Shown here in pieces: positions 8,644-16,150 of a stretch of 64,000 nt of DNA (its first letter is position 1; every line of letters starts with the position of its first letter). The stretch is from Arthrobacter_H rhombi. Its GTDB lineage: Bacteria; Actinomycetota; Actinomycetes; Actinomycetales; Micrococcaceae. The position numbers and the translations under genes were made by a program. Below the pieces are notes generated by a model. The model did not search any database and had not been told where the DNA came from. It saw only the letters and a program-made list of their open reading frames with translations. The stretch is taken from NCBI RefSeq assembly GCF_039526245.1, contig NZ_BAAAIV010000003.1, positions 62,001 through 126,000 on the forward strand. Reading direction: 5' to 3'.

Positions 8644-8676
8644 CCGCACCCGCCCATCCCCACGAAAGGATCCACC

Positions 8677-9312
8677 ATGCCTGCCATGCCCGGCCCCGTC
8701 GCCGACGAGAAATCGGCACTGCTTGCCTTCCTGTCCCAACAACGCCAGAACCTGCGCACCATCGCCTTCGGCCTGACGGATGACCAGGCCCGCTCCACCC
8801 CGACGGTCTCCGCGCTCTCCGTGGGCGCACTGATCAAGCACGTCACCGCCTGCGAGGCCAGCTGGGTGGACCGCATCGCCGCCGCGCCGGGGCATCCCGC
8901 CGCCGACCAGATCCCCTTTGAGCAGGCGGTGGCGACCTACGCCGACCAGTACACGATGACGGCCGAGGACTCATTGGCCGGGTTGCTCGCGGACCTGGAC
9001 GCCCAGGAGGCCGCCACTCAACGGATCGTCGCCGCGGCGGAACTGGACGCCCCGGTCCCCGTCCCGCGCAGCGCTCCCTGGTTCCCCCAGGACGTCGAGG
9101 CCTGGTCGGTGCGCTGGGTGCTCTGCCATGTGATCGAAGAGGCGGCCCGCCATGCCGGCCATGCCGACATCATCCGCGAGACCCTGGACCGGGCCACGTG
9201 GTTCGAGCTGATGGCGGCCGCGGACGGGATGGCCGAAACCCCCTGGCTGAAGCCGTGGAAACCGGCCAACGCTAGGAGTTCCCCAGCACCGCCAGCACCA
9301 GCACAACCGTGA
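8677..9312 (+). CDS. DinB-superfamily protein (DUF664 type)
   Basis: A 211-residue member of the DUF664 branch of the DinB superfamily. Typical landmarks are V-G-A-L-I-K-H-V near residue 50 and the C-terminal W-V-L-C-H-V-I-E-E-A-A-R-H-A-G-H-A-D-I, which supply the metal-binding histidines. The ATG is preceded by GAAAGGATCCACC. It lies 33 bases after another DinB-like gene and probably shares its promoter and WYL-controlled operator. The last residues are a Pro/Ala tail, and the reading frame overlaps the end of the convergent YdcF-family gene by 41 bases, the longest such overlap in this window. The tail may therefore be poorly constrained. Enzymatic role unknown; mycothiol-dependent chemistry is an inference from the superfamily. 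Confidence 0.78.
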   Translation: MPAMPGPVADEKSALLAFLSQQRQNLRTIAFGLTDDQARSTPTVSALSVGALIKHVTACEASWVDRIAAAPGHPAADQIPFEQAVATYADQYTMTAEDSLAGLLADLDAQEAATQRIVAAAELDAPVPVPRSAPWFPQDVEAWSVRWVLCHVIEEAARHAGHADIIRETLDRATWFELMAAADGMAETPWLKPWKPANARSSPAPPAPAQP

Positions 9313-10276
9313 CGCCCAGGAACGGCAGGCACAGCAGCGCATTGAGGACCCGATGTTCGCTGAGGATCGCGACGAACTCGCGCAGGAACGCGCTGGGCAC
9401 GTAATAGCGGGCGGTGGGCGATCCGACCACCTGGGCATCGACGTCGTACTTGCGGGCCAGCAGGGCGGCGCGCAGCACGTGGTAGTTGTTCGTGACCACC
9501 AGCTGGGATCCGGCACGGCCCGCATCCTTCTGGACCTGCCGGGAGAAGCGCAGATTTTCCCGGGTGGTGCGGGCCCGGTTCTCCGGGGCGACGTCGGCGG
9601 CGGGGACCCCCGCGTCGATCAGGTACTCGGCCATGCCCTCCCCTTCCGGCCGCGACTCGTCGGCGCCCTGCCCGCCGGAGGGGATGAGGACCGGTTTCGG
9701 CTCCGGCGCCGCCCGGTAGAGCTCCACCGCCTTGTCCAGCCGGCTGGCCAGCAGCGGCGGGACCTTTCCCCCGATGAGGCGGGACCCCAGGATGGTGATG
9801 GCCGCCGGGGAGACGTCATGCTCCATCCGCCCATAGGCAATCGCGTAGGCCAGGAAGACCACGAACACCACGCCGAGGTAGCTGCACAGGAAGAAGAGCA
9901 GGAACGCGAGCCCGATGGCCAGCGGGTTGGCGGAGAACACCAGCAGCAGGGCCAGCACCGGCAGCCCCAGGATGGCCACCCCCAGCAGCAGGGTCAGCAG
10001 GTTACCCAGCCGGCGGCCCTCACTGCGCAGCATCGTGATGCCGTTGGCGATGAGGAAGCCGGCGAGCACCAGCACTGCCAACGGTGCCAACGCCAGGATC
10101 GCGAGCCAGACATAGTCGAACGGCGGGAAGACGCGGGCGATCAGCCCGGTCGCCCCACCGATGGCAAACCAGACGGCGGCGACCAGCACCACCCCGTTGC
10201 GCAGCATCCTGCGGTCCCGTCGCCGCAGCCAGACATACAGGGCCCCGAGCAGGGCCGCCACCATGAGTGAGGTCAC
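9272..10276 (-). CDS. YdcF/SanA-family membrane protein (DUF218)
   Basis: A 334-residue membrane protein with about four or five hydrophobic helices in the first 150 residues, a DUF218 domain, and a final transmembrane helix. The DUF218 landmarks are I-L-G-S near residue 160, S-G-G-Q-G-A-D-E, and A-R-T-T-R-E-N followed by V-V-T-N-N-Y-H-V-L-R-A-A. The family includes ElyC and SanA, linked to envelope polysaccharide metabolism or vancomycin tolerance in enterobacteria, but no precise reaction is established for this architecture. I use GTG 10276, with GGGTGGG just upstream; ATG 10264 in the same frame is possible. Its end overlaps the DUF664 gene by 41 bases. It is divergent from the MOSC gene across only 40 bases, so their promoters must interleave. 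Confidence 0.78.
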   Translation of the reverse strand: MTSLMVAALLGALYVWLRRRDRRMLRNGVVLVAAVWFAIGGATGLIARVFPPFDYVWLAILALAPLAVLVLAGFLIANGITMLRSEGRRLGNLLTLLLGVAILGLPVLALLLVFSANPLAIGLAFLLFFLCSYLGVVFVVFLAYAIAYGRMEHDVSPAAITILGSRLIGGKVPPLLASRLDKAVELYRAAPEPKPVLIPSGGQGADESRPEGEGMAEYLIDAGVPAADVAPENRARTTRENLRFSRQVQKDAGRAGSQLVVTNNYHVLRAALLARKYDVDAQVVGSPTARYYVPSAFLREFVAILSEHRVLNALLCLPFLGVTVVLVLAVLGNS

Positions 10277-10303
10277 GAACCCACCCTACGCAACCGCCGC
10301 ATC

Positions 10304-10309
10304 TAGACT
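10304..10309 (+). promoter_or_regulatory. -10 box TAGACT of a leaderless MOSC gene
   Basis: TAGACT ends 7 bases before GTG 10317, so transcription would begin at or next to the start codon. No ribosome binding site is visible. Confidence 0.45.
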
Positions 10310-10316
10310 GGGTCTC

Positions 10317-11156
10317 GTGCAGCAGACCCCGGGCCACGGCCCCACCATCGACTCCCTGTACTACTACCCGATCAAGGGACTGAGCCCGCAGCGGCTCGAC
10401 GCGGCGTCCCTGGCGGCCGGCCACGGCTTCGCCCACGACCGCACCTACGCGCTGGCCCGCGCCGACGGCCGGTACGTCCCCGGCGACCGGCAGGCACTGG
10501 GCAAACGCGAATTCCACGTCCTGATGCGCGAACCGGCCTTGGCGGGGGTGCGCAGCGAGTACTTCCCGGACACCGACACCGTGGAATTACGCTCCATCCC
10601 GGGCGTCGACACTGCGCTCCCGGCCACGGGGCACGACGGCGGCGCCCTCCTGCGTGCGGACCTGTCCACCGCCGCGGGCCGGGGAGAGCTGACCGCGTGC
10701 ATCGCCACCCTGCTGGGCCTGCCCGCCGACCGGCAGCCCGTCTTCGCCGAGGAGCCCGGACGTCGCTTCCCGGACCTGTTGCGCAGCGATGACCCCGCGG
10801 ACATGCAGGCGGTCTCGATCATCAACCTGGCCTCCATCCGCGAGCTGGCCCGCGCCGCCGGGACCGAAGTCGACCCGCTGCGCTTCCGCGCGAACATCTA
10901 CATCGACGGGCTCGAGCCGTTCGCCGAGCGGGACCTGCTCGGCAGCACGCTGGAAGCAGGAGGCATCCAGCTGGAGGTCTTCAAGGAGATCGGCCGGTGC
11001 ACGGCCACCGAGGTCAACCTCGAGTCGGCGCGGCGGGACGTACCGGTATTGAAGACGCTCCAGGAGGCCTTCGGGCACACCAACATGGGCATTTACGCGC
11101 ACGTGCGCACCGGTGGCACCCTGGTGCCGGGCACCGCCGTCGTGCTTCCCGGCTAA
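10317..11156 (+). CDS. MOSC-domain protein with N-terminal beta-barrel (MOSC_N)
   Basis: A 279-residue protein with an N-terminal MOSC_N domain (S-L-Y-Y-Y-P-I-K-G-L-S-P near residue 15) and a C-terminal MOSC domain, the sulfur-carrier fold shared with molybdenum-cofactor sulfurases and mARC-type N-hydroxylated-compound reductases. MOSC landmarks include F-R-A-N-I-Y-I-D-G-L near residue 185 and R-C-T-A-T-E-V-N near residue 222, where the Cys is the likely sulfur or molybdenum ligand. The H-T-N-M-G-I-Y-A-H-V stretch near the C-terminus is also typical. The start is GTG 10317, placed 7 bases after a TAGACT -10 box. A longer upstream frame has no start signals. No moco biosynthesis genes are nearby, so the physiological substrate is open. 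Confidence 0.83.
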   Translation: MQQTPGHGPTIDSLYYYPIKGLSPQRLDAASLAAGHGFAHDRTYALARADGRYVPGDRQALGKREFHVLMREPALAGVRSEYFPDTDTVELRSIPGVDTALPATGHDGGALLRADLSTAAGRGELTACIATLLGLPADRQPVFAEEPGRRFPDLLRSDDPADMQAVSIINLASIRELARAAGTEVDPLRFRANIYIDGLEPFAERDLLGSTLEAGGIQLEVFKEIGRCTATEVNLESARRDVPVLKTLQEAFGHTNMGIYAHVRTGGTLVPGTAVVLPG

Positions 11157-11203
11157 GGCATGGGCCCTACCCGCTAACCATGGCTTCCGGGCAGCGTCGC
11201 CAC

Positions 11204-11209
11204 TAGCAT
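11204..11209 (+). promoter_or_regulatory. Candidate -10 box TAGCAT for the aldehyde dehydrogenase gene
   Basis: TAGCAT lies 40 bases before ATG 11250 and predicts a short leader of about 33 bases. An ATG at 11218 near the expected transcript start is out of frame with the dehydrogenase. Confidence 0.35.
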
Positions 11210-11249
11210 CGGGGACAATGCAGCACCCCAGCCCGGACGGAGTCACCCC

Positions 11250-12725
11250 ATGGCCGAGATCCCCACAACGTCCCTGCGCACCGGCGCCTACATTGACGGG
11301 CAGTTCCGTCCAGCGGTCGCCGGGGAGACGTTCGAATCCCTCGCCCCCGCCACGGGGGCGAAGATCGCCGACATCGCCGCCTGCGGACCGGAGGATGTGG
11401 ATGCCGCCGTTGCCAGCGCACGTACCGCCTTCGAAGCCGGGACGTGGAGCCAGGCGGACCCCGCCGAGCGCAAGGCGGTGCTGCTGCGCCTCGCCGACCT
11501 CATCGAGGCCGCCACCGACGAGTTGGCGTGGCTCGAATCCATCGACGCCGGTCGGCCGATCGCCAACTGCCACGAGTTCGACCTGCCGGACACCATCGGC
11601 ACCATCCGCTGGTATGCCGAGGCAGTGGACAAGGTCTTCGGCAAGGTCTCCCCCACGGGTTCCGGAGAACTGGGCCTGATCGTCCGCGAACCGATCGGTG
11701 TGGTCGGCGCCGTCCTGCCCTGGAACTTCCCCGCAGCGATGCTGGCATGGAAAATGGCCCCGGCCCTGGCGGCCGGCAACTCGCTGGTGGTCAAGCCTCC
11801 GGAGCTGGCCTCGCTGTCCACGCTGCGGATCGCCGAACTGGCCACCGAGGCCGGGGCGCCCGACGGCGTCTTCAATGTGGTCCCGGGCCTGGGGCACATC
11901 GCGGGCCGGGCGCTGGGTCTGCACCCGGACGTCGACATGATCACTTTCACGGGCTCGACCGAAGTCGGCCGCGAGTTCCTGCGTTACTCGGCGGACAGCA
12001 ACCTGAAGAACATTGCGCTGGAGTGCGGGGGCAAGTCCCCGCAGATCGTGTTGGCCGACAACGCCGACCGGCTCCCCGAGGTCGCCGAGGACCTGGCGGA
12101 GGCCGCTTTCTGGGCGTCCGGGCAGAACTGTTCGGCCGGCTCACGGATCCTGGTCCACGAATCGATCCGTTCCGAGTTCGTCGACGAGCTCGCCCGGCAG
12201 GCGCGGGTCCGTACCGTCGGGGATCCCTCGTCGCCGGAGACCGTCACCGGCCCGCTCATCGAGGCATCTGCGCTGGAACGGGTCCTCGGCTACATCGACG
12301 GAGCCCGGTCCGCCGGCGCCCGGATCGTCACCGGCGGCGAGGCACTGCTCGCCGAGACCGGCGGTTGGTACATCGCCCCCACCGTCATCGACGACGTCGA
12401 ACCCGACATGCAGGTCGCCCGCGAGGAGGTCTTCGGACCGGTGGTCGCGGTCATCGGGTTCAACGACGAGTCCGAGGCGCTGCGTCTGGCGAACGATACC
12501 GAGTACGGGCTGGCCGCGACGATCTGGTCGCGCGACATCGACCGGGCCCTTCGGTTGGCCCGCGGCGTCCGCGCCGGGACCGTGGCCATCAATGGCTACA
12601 GCGAAGGAAACATCACCACGCCCTTCGGCGGCTACCGGACCTCCGGTTTTGGCGGCCGGGACAATGGCTTGGAGGCCTTCGAGCAGTACACGCAACTGAA
12701 GACGATCTGGCTGACGATCAGGTAG
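11250..12725 (+). CDS. NAD(P)-dependent aldehyde dehydrogenase, amine/betaine-aldehyde type
   Basis: A 491-residue class-I-like aldehyde dehydrogenase. The catalytic Cys294 lies in G-Q-N-C-S-A-G-S and the general base Glu258 in L-E-C-G-G-K-S-P. The cofactor loop F-T-G-S-T-E-V-G and the W-N-F-P segment are also present. The ending N-G-Y-S-E-G-N-I-T-T-P-F-G-G-Y resembles gamma-glutamyl-gamma-aminobutyraldehyde dehydrogenase (PuuC-like) and related aminoaldehyde enzymes. The start ATG 11250 has a CGGACGGAG site. Its stop codon overlaps the convergent DUF202 gene by 8 bases. The copper amine oxidase at 25-27 kb would make aldehydes this class can use, but the genes are far apart and a link is only conjecture. 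Confidence 0.87.
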   Translation: MAEIPTTSLRTGAYIDGQFRPAVAGETFESLAPATGAKIADIAACGPEDVDAAVASARTAFEAGTWSQADPAERKAVLLRLADLIEAATDELAWLESIDAGRPIANCHEFDLPDTIGTIRWYAEAVDKVFGKVSPTGSGELGLIVREPIGVVGAVLPWNFPAAMLAWKMAPALAAGNSLVVKPPELASLSTLRIAELATEAGAPDGVFNVVPGLGHIAGRALGLHPDVDMITFTGSTEVGREFLRYSADSNLKNIALECGGKSPQIVLADNADRLPEVAEDLAEAAFWASGQNCSAGSRILVHESIRSEFVDELARQARVRTVGDPSSPETVTGPLIEASALERVLGYIDGARSAGARIVTGGEALLAETGGWYIAPTVIDDVEPDMQVAREEVFGPVVAVIGFNDESEALRLANDTEYGLAATIWSRDIDRALRLARGVRAGTVAINGYSEGNITTPFGGYRTSGFGGRDNGLEAFEQYTQLKTIWLTIR

Positions 12726-13050
12726 TTGCCACCACAGCCACCGCCAGCACACCCAGGACGATCACTGCTCCTGCAGTGGAGAACACCGCAACCGCATCGG
12801 CGGCTATGCGACCGCGGGCTATCCCGTGCGCACGAACGTCGTAGCGCCGTCGCTGCGTGAAATAGATGGCCAGCGCCCCGCCGGCGGCGACGGCCACCAG
12901 CAGCAGGATCGGCCAACCGTAGTGCGGCATCCAGCGCAGGAAGACGGCACTGACGACGAAGAGCGAGAGCGTGGTCCGCCCCCACGACATCACCGTGCGT
13001 TCCGGCTGCAGACCGGGATCGTTGTGGGCGCGGGTGATGGGCGTGGACAT
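12718..13050 (-). CDS. DUF202 membrane protein
   Basis: A 110-residue membrane protein with about three hydrophobic helices. It carries the DUF202 hallmark near the N-terminus, L-Q-P-E-R-T-V-M-S-W-G-R-T, just before the first helix. The start is ATG 13050, only 7 bases after the stop of another DUF202 gene, so the two form a transcription unit. This tandem arrangement of a short and a longer DUF202 protein is common in actinobacteria. The biochemical role of the family is not established. The last 8 bases overlap the convergent aldehyde dehydrogenase gene. Confidence 0.78.
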   Translation of the reverse strand: MSTPITRAHNDPGLQPERTVMSWGRTTLSLFVVSAVFLRWMPHYGWPILLLVAVAAGGALAIYFTQRRRYDVRAHGIARGRIAADAVAVFSTAGAVIVLGVLAVAVVATT

Positions 13051-13057
13051 CCTCTGC

Positions 13058-13459
13058 CTAGCCCGACACTGCCAGGACGATGACGATGACCGCCGCAGCC
13101 AGGGCACCGCCCAGGCCCAGAACGGGAATGATCGCCGGGAACGGCAGTGGACGGTGGTGGCGCATGCTCGTCTCGACCCGGAGCCAGCGGAACACGGCCC
13201 CGGCGCTGATCAGGAGGCCAATGCAGATCACCATGATCGAGATGGCCTGGCGCAGATCATGCGGGAAGGAGTCGAAGGCAAACGCCTCCAAGGCGATCCC
13301 GCCAGCCAGGAACGCCAGCGAGGTGCGGATCCAGGCCAGGAAGGTGCGTTCGTTGGCCAGCGTGAACCGAGGATCCGGTTCATCTCCACCGGGCAGGACC
13401 TTGCCCGCCAGCCATCCGCGCTGCGCCGGCTCCTGCTCGTTGCCTGGTTCGGCCACCAT
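13058..13459 (-). CDS. DUF202 (YidH-like) membrane protein
   Basis: A 133-residue inner-membrane protein with three predicted helices and the canonical DUF202 signature L-A-N-E-R-T-F-L-A-W-I-R-T-S-L-A around residues 35-50. The first 30 residues are hydrophilic and cytoplasmic in character. It is the upstream gene of a two-gene unit with the 110-residue DUF202 gene that follows after 7 bases. The gap behind it (13460-13587) separates it from dhaM and contains a small GC-rich hairpin. Homologues such as E. coli YidH are known only as membrane proteins, so no function can be given. Confidence 0.8.
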   Translation of the reverse strand: MVAEPGNEQEPAQRGWLAGKVLPGGDEPDPRFTLANERTFLAWIRTSLAFLAGGIALEAFAFDSFPHDLRQAISIMVICIGLLISAGAVFRWLRVETSMRHHRPLPFPAIIPVLGLGGALAAAVIVIVLAVSG

Positions 13460-13473
13460 CGTCCTTCCCGGGT

Positions 13474-13491
13474 GGGCGCGCTTTCGCGCCC
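13474..13491 (-). terminator. Short hairpin downstream of dhaM
   Basis: GGGCGCG-CTTT-CGCGCCC forms a 7-bp stem in the gap between the end of dhaM and the next co-directional gene. It has no T-run, so a terminator role is tentative. Confidence 0.3.
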
Positions 13492-13587
13492 GGTGTCGCT
13501 GGTTATCCTACCGGCCAGCATGCGCGACTCAGCCGCACCAGTACTGCCGGGCAGGGTGGCCGGGCATTCTCCGTCCGTTCCGCGCCG

Positions 13588-14274
13588 CTAGGATTCGCCG
13601 AAGCCCGTCTCGACGGCGTGCCGGACCACGTCGAGCGCCTGCTGCGCCTCTGGACCCGATGCGCTGACGTGCAGTTCCGCGCCTTGACCGGCGCCCAGGG
13701 TCATCAGCATCATGACCGACTGCGCATCGACCCCGTTGATCTCGATCTCGACGTCCAGGGCACCCAGCTCCGACGCCAACGCCGCCGCCGGACGGGCATG
13801 CAGGCCCAGCGGATTGACGAGTGTGAACACTGACGTCAGCGGCGCCGGGGCCCCAGCGTCCACCTCCGGCCCGGACGGGCCCGGTCGGGCCGACCCGGCG
13901 GGACTCCACGCCGATTCCGCTGCACGAAGCACGGCGTCCTGGTCGGCCCCTCCTTGGGCCGCAACAGCCGCCGCCACCGCGCCCTCCACCAGGGGCGCAT
14001 CCGCCAGGCAGGCCGCGGCGGGCCGGTCCAGGAACTCGATGGCGGCCTCGGCCGTCATGACCGCCGATCCGAGATCAGCCAGGACCACTACCCCGTCACC
14101 GCTCTCCGCCTCGCCCAGTGCCGCCATGATCCGGTCCAACGAGGTGCCCACGCTCCCGTCGTCCATGCCCCCGGCCGCGACCAGGACCACGTCGTGCGCC
14201 ATCTGGGATGCCAACTCCACCACGCCCGCGGCCAGCTGGGCGCTATGGGAGACCACCACCAGGCCGACGGTCAT
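13588..14274 (-). CDS. dhaM: Dihydroxyacetone kinase phosphotransfer subunit DhaM (EIIA-HPr fusion)
   Basis: Carries phosphate from the PTS to the ADP bound on DhaL, so that dihydroxyacetone is phosphorylated at the expense of PEP. The 228-residue protein has an N-terminal EIIA-mannose-like domain with the phosphorylated His in V-V-V-S-H-S (His10) and the G-G-M-D-D-G-S-V-G-T-S loop. After a Pro/Ala linker comes an HPr-like domain with N-P-L-G-L-H-A-R-P and active His159. The EI-like third domain of E. coli DhaM is absent, as in other Gram-positive forms. The start ATG 14274 overlaps the dhaL stop (ATGA), indicating translational coupling. It is the last gene of dhaKLM. Confidence 0.93.
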   Translation of the reverse strand: MTVGLVVVSHSAQLAAGVVELASQMAHDVVLVAAGGMDDGSVGTSLDRIMAALGEAESGDGVVVLADLGSAVMTAEAAIEFLDRPAAACLADAPLVEGAVAAAVAAQGGADQDAVLRAAESAWSPAGSARPGPSGPEVDAGAPAPLTSVFTLVNPLGLHARPAAALASELGALDVEIEINGVDAQSVMMLMTLGAGQGAELHVSASGPEAQQALDVVRHAVETGFGES

Positions 14275-14912
14275 GAGGCAATCCCTGCGGCCGCGTCCGC
14301 AGCGGCGCGCAGGATGAGCGCCGACGAAGCAGCCCCGGGGTCGCGATGCCCCACGGCGCGTTCGCCCAGGTAGCTGGCGCGCCCCTTGTGCGCGATCAAC
14401 GGATCGGTGTCCACGGCCCCTGCCTCGGCAGCGGTGGCCGCCGCCTCCAAGACGGCCAGCGCCCCCTGCCCCTGCGCGGCGGAGGCGGCATCCACAGCAG
14501 GGGTCCAGGCATCGATCATCGTCTTGTCCCCCGGCGCTGCCTTGCCCCGGGCGACGACACCGTCGCGCGCAGCGGTCAGTGCCGCCACGAGGGCACCGGC
14601 ATCGAGGGTCTCGGCTTCGCCCACCGCGCCGGCCGCACGCAGATAGGCAGTGCCGTACAACGGGCCCGCGGCGCCACCAACGGTGGACATCAGGGTCATG
14701 GCCGCCAGCTTGAAGGCGCTGCCCGGGGTGGGTGGGGCCTCCGCGTCCAGCTTCGCCACCAGGGCCTTGAAGCCGCGGTCCAGGTTCTCCCCGTGGTCCC
14801 CGTCTCCGATGGCCCGGTCCAGTTCGCCGAGCTCCACGCGGTGTTCTGCCACCGTGGCAGCGCTGCGTCGCAGCCAGTCGATGGCCCAGTCGGCTCCCAG
14901 GGTGTCGGCCAT
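14271..14912 (-). CDS. dhaL: Dihydroxyacetone kinase ADP-binding subunit DhaL
   Basis: Nucleotide-binding subunit of PTS-dependent dihydroxyacetone kinase; it keeps ADP permanently bound as a phosphate relay between DhaM and DhaK. The 213-residue all-helical protein shows the magnesium-binding motif A-I-G-D-G-D-H-G-E-N near residue 35, where the aspartates coordinate two Mg ions. Also present are S-T-V-G-G-A-A-G-P-L-Y near residue 75, A-A-P-G-D-K-T-M-I-D-A and the C-terminal G-R-A-S-Y-L-G-E-R-A-V-G-H-R-D-P-G-A. It directly follows dhaK with no gap and overlaps dhaM by 4 bases, giving a tight three-gene operon with fixed stoichiometry. Confidence 0.94.
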   Translation of the reverse strand: MADTLGADWAIDWLRRSAATVAEHRVELGELDRAIGDGDHGENLDRGFKALVAKLDAEAPPTPGSAFKLAAMTLMSTVGGAAGPLYGTAYLRAAGAVGEAETLDAGALVAALTAARDGVVARGKAAPGDKTMIDAWTPAVDAASAAQGQGALAVLEAAATAAEAGAVDTDPLIAHKGRASYLGERAVGHRDPGAASSALILRAAADAAAGIAS

Positions 14913-15911
14913 CTACTTGCCCCACCGCAGTGCCGGGGTGGCAACGGGTGCATCCCATAGCCCGGTCAGCTCGTCGTCGAGCCGCAGGACCGAGATGGAG
15001 CAGCCCTGCATATCCAGGGCGGTGATGTAGTTCCCGACCAGGGACCGGGACACCGACAGCCCGGCATCCTGCAGGACCTGGACCGCCCGCCGGAAGACGA
15101 TGTACAACTCACTGGTCGGGGTCGCGCCCATGCCGTTGACGAACAGCAGGACCTTCTCCCCCGCCACGGGCTTCAGGTCCGCCAGGATGGGTTCCAGCAG
15201 GCGATCGGTGATGCCGTCCGCCGGTTCCAGGGGAATCCGGTGCCGGCCGGGTTCGCCGTGGATGCCGATGCCGATCTCGATTTCGTCATCGGCCAGCTCG
15301 AAGCTCGGGACCCCCGCGTGCGGGACGGTGCAGGCACCGAGCGCCACCCCCATGCTGCGCACGTTGTCGTTGACGCGGTTGCCGATGGCGGCGACGTCGT
15401 CGAGCCCATCCCCCCGTTCGGCCGCGGCCCCGGCGATCTTCTCCACCAGGACCGTGCCGCCCACGCCGCGACGCCCGGCGGTGAACAGCGAGTCCTCCAC
15501 GGCGACGTCGTCGTTGACCAGCACCGTGCGCACCTCGATCCCCTCCGCCTGGCACATCTCGGCGGCCGTCTCGAAATTCAGGACGTCGCCGGTGTAGTTC
15601 TTCACGATGTGCACGACGCCGGCGCCGGTGTCGGCGGCACGTGTCGCCGGAATGATCGCGTCGGGGGTGGGCGAGGTGAACACCGGTCCGGGAACGGCGG
15701 CGTCCAGCATCCCGTACCCCACGTACCCGGCATGCAGCGGATCGTGGCCGCTGCCACCACCGGAGATCAGCCCCACCTTGCCCTGCTGCCCCGTCTTGCG
15801 GGTGACGAAGAGTGGATCCCGGTGGATGGACACCAGATCGGCATGTGCCAGCCCGAATCCGTCCATCGACTCCTGGACGACGGCTTGGGGGTCGTTGATC
15901 AGCTTTTTCAT
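14913..15911 (-). CDS. dhaK: Dihydroxyacetone kinase substrate-binding subunit DhaK
   Basis: Binds dihydroxyacetone covalently through a histidine hemiaminal and receives phosphate from DhaL. The 332-residue protein begins M-K-K-L-I-N-D-P and has the substrate loop S-G-G-G-S-G-H-D-P near residue 55. The covalent His218 lies in G-I-G-I-H-G-E-P-G. The H-I-V-K-N-Y-T-G-D and N-G-M-G-A-T segments are also family features. ATG 15911 follows GGAGTG with proper spacing. It heads dhaKLM on the minus strand. No DhaR-type or DeoR-type regulator and no glycerol dehydrogenase is adjacent, so the source of dihydroxyacetone and the control of the operon are not shown by the sequence. Confidence 0.95.
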   Translation of the reverse strand: MKKLINDPQAVVQESMDGFGLAHADLVSIHRDPLFVTRKTGQQGKVGLISGGGSGHDPLHAGYVGYGMLDAAVPGPVFTSPTPDAIIPATRAADTGAGVVHIVKNYTGDVLNFETAAEMCQAEGIEVRTVLVNDDVAVEDSLFTAGRRGVGGTVLVEKIAGAAAERGDGLDDVAAIGNRVNDNVRSMGVALGACTVPHAGVPSFELADDEIEIGIGIHGEPGRHRIPLEPADGITDRLLEPILADLKPVAGEKVLLFVNGMGATPTSELYIVFRRAVQVLQDAGLSVSRSLVGNYITALDMQGCSISVLRLDDELTGLWDAPVATPALRWGK

Positions 15912-16083
15912 GTCAGCACACTCCGGGATCTCGAAACTGCGGCACGGGTCCGACGACCGGCTGGCCGTCGGACCCAACCCTTGCCAGCAGACTACTCGGG
16001 GCCCCCGCTCCGGGATAGGTTCGGCCCGGATCGGAGTCCGCCAAAGACCTGGCGCAGGAATAATCCCGGCACGCCTGCGTTAA

Positions 16084-16104
16084 CTTGAGTAACACACACT
16101 CAAC
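16084..16104. promoter_or_regulatory. HspR operator (HAIR element) 1
   Basis: CTTGAGT-N7-ACTCAAC matches the HspR-associated inverted repeat consensus CTTGAGT-N7-ACTCAAG at 13 of 14 arm positions. It covers the -35 hexamer of the clp promoter. Confidence 0.85.
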
Positions 16105-16114
16105 TCTCTACACT
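16085..16114 (+). promoter_or_regulatory. Promoter of the HspR-controlled clp gene
   Basis: TTGAGT (16085-16090), an 18-base spacer and TACACT (16109-16114) form a plausible vegetative promoter that lies within the two HAIR elements. It predicts a leader of about 30 bases ending in the GGAGG ribosome binding site. Confidence 0.6.
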
Positions 16115-16133
16115 TGAGCGCAAGACGCTCAAG
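16113..16133. promoter_or_regulatory. HspR operator (HAIR element) 2
   Basis: CTTGAGC-N7-GCTCAAG is a perfect 7+7 palindrome differing from the HAIR consensus by one symmetrical base pair. It overlaps the end of the -10 box and the expected transcript start. Confidence 0.85.
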
Positions 16134-16150
16134 TTACCTTTGGAGGATCA

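Noticed and set aside
8038..9312. DinB-like genes as DNA-damage (SOS) genes
   Set aside because: The superfamily name is historical; no LexA-type GAAC-N4-GTTC site is visible upstream, and the operator present is a different palindrome.
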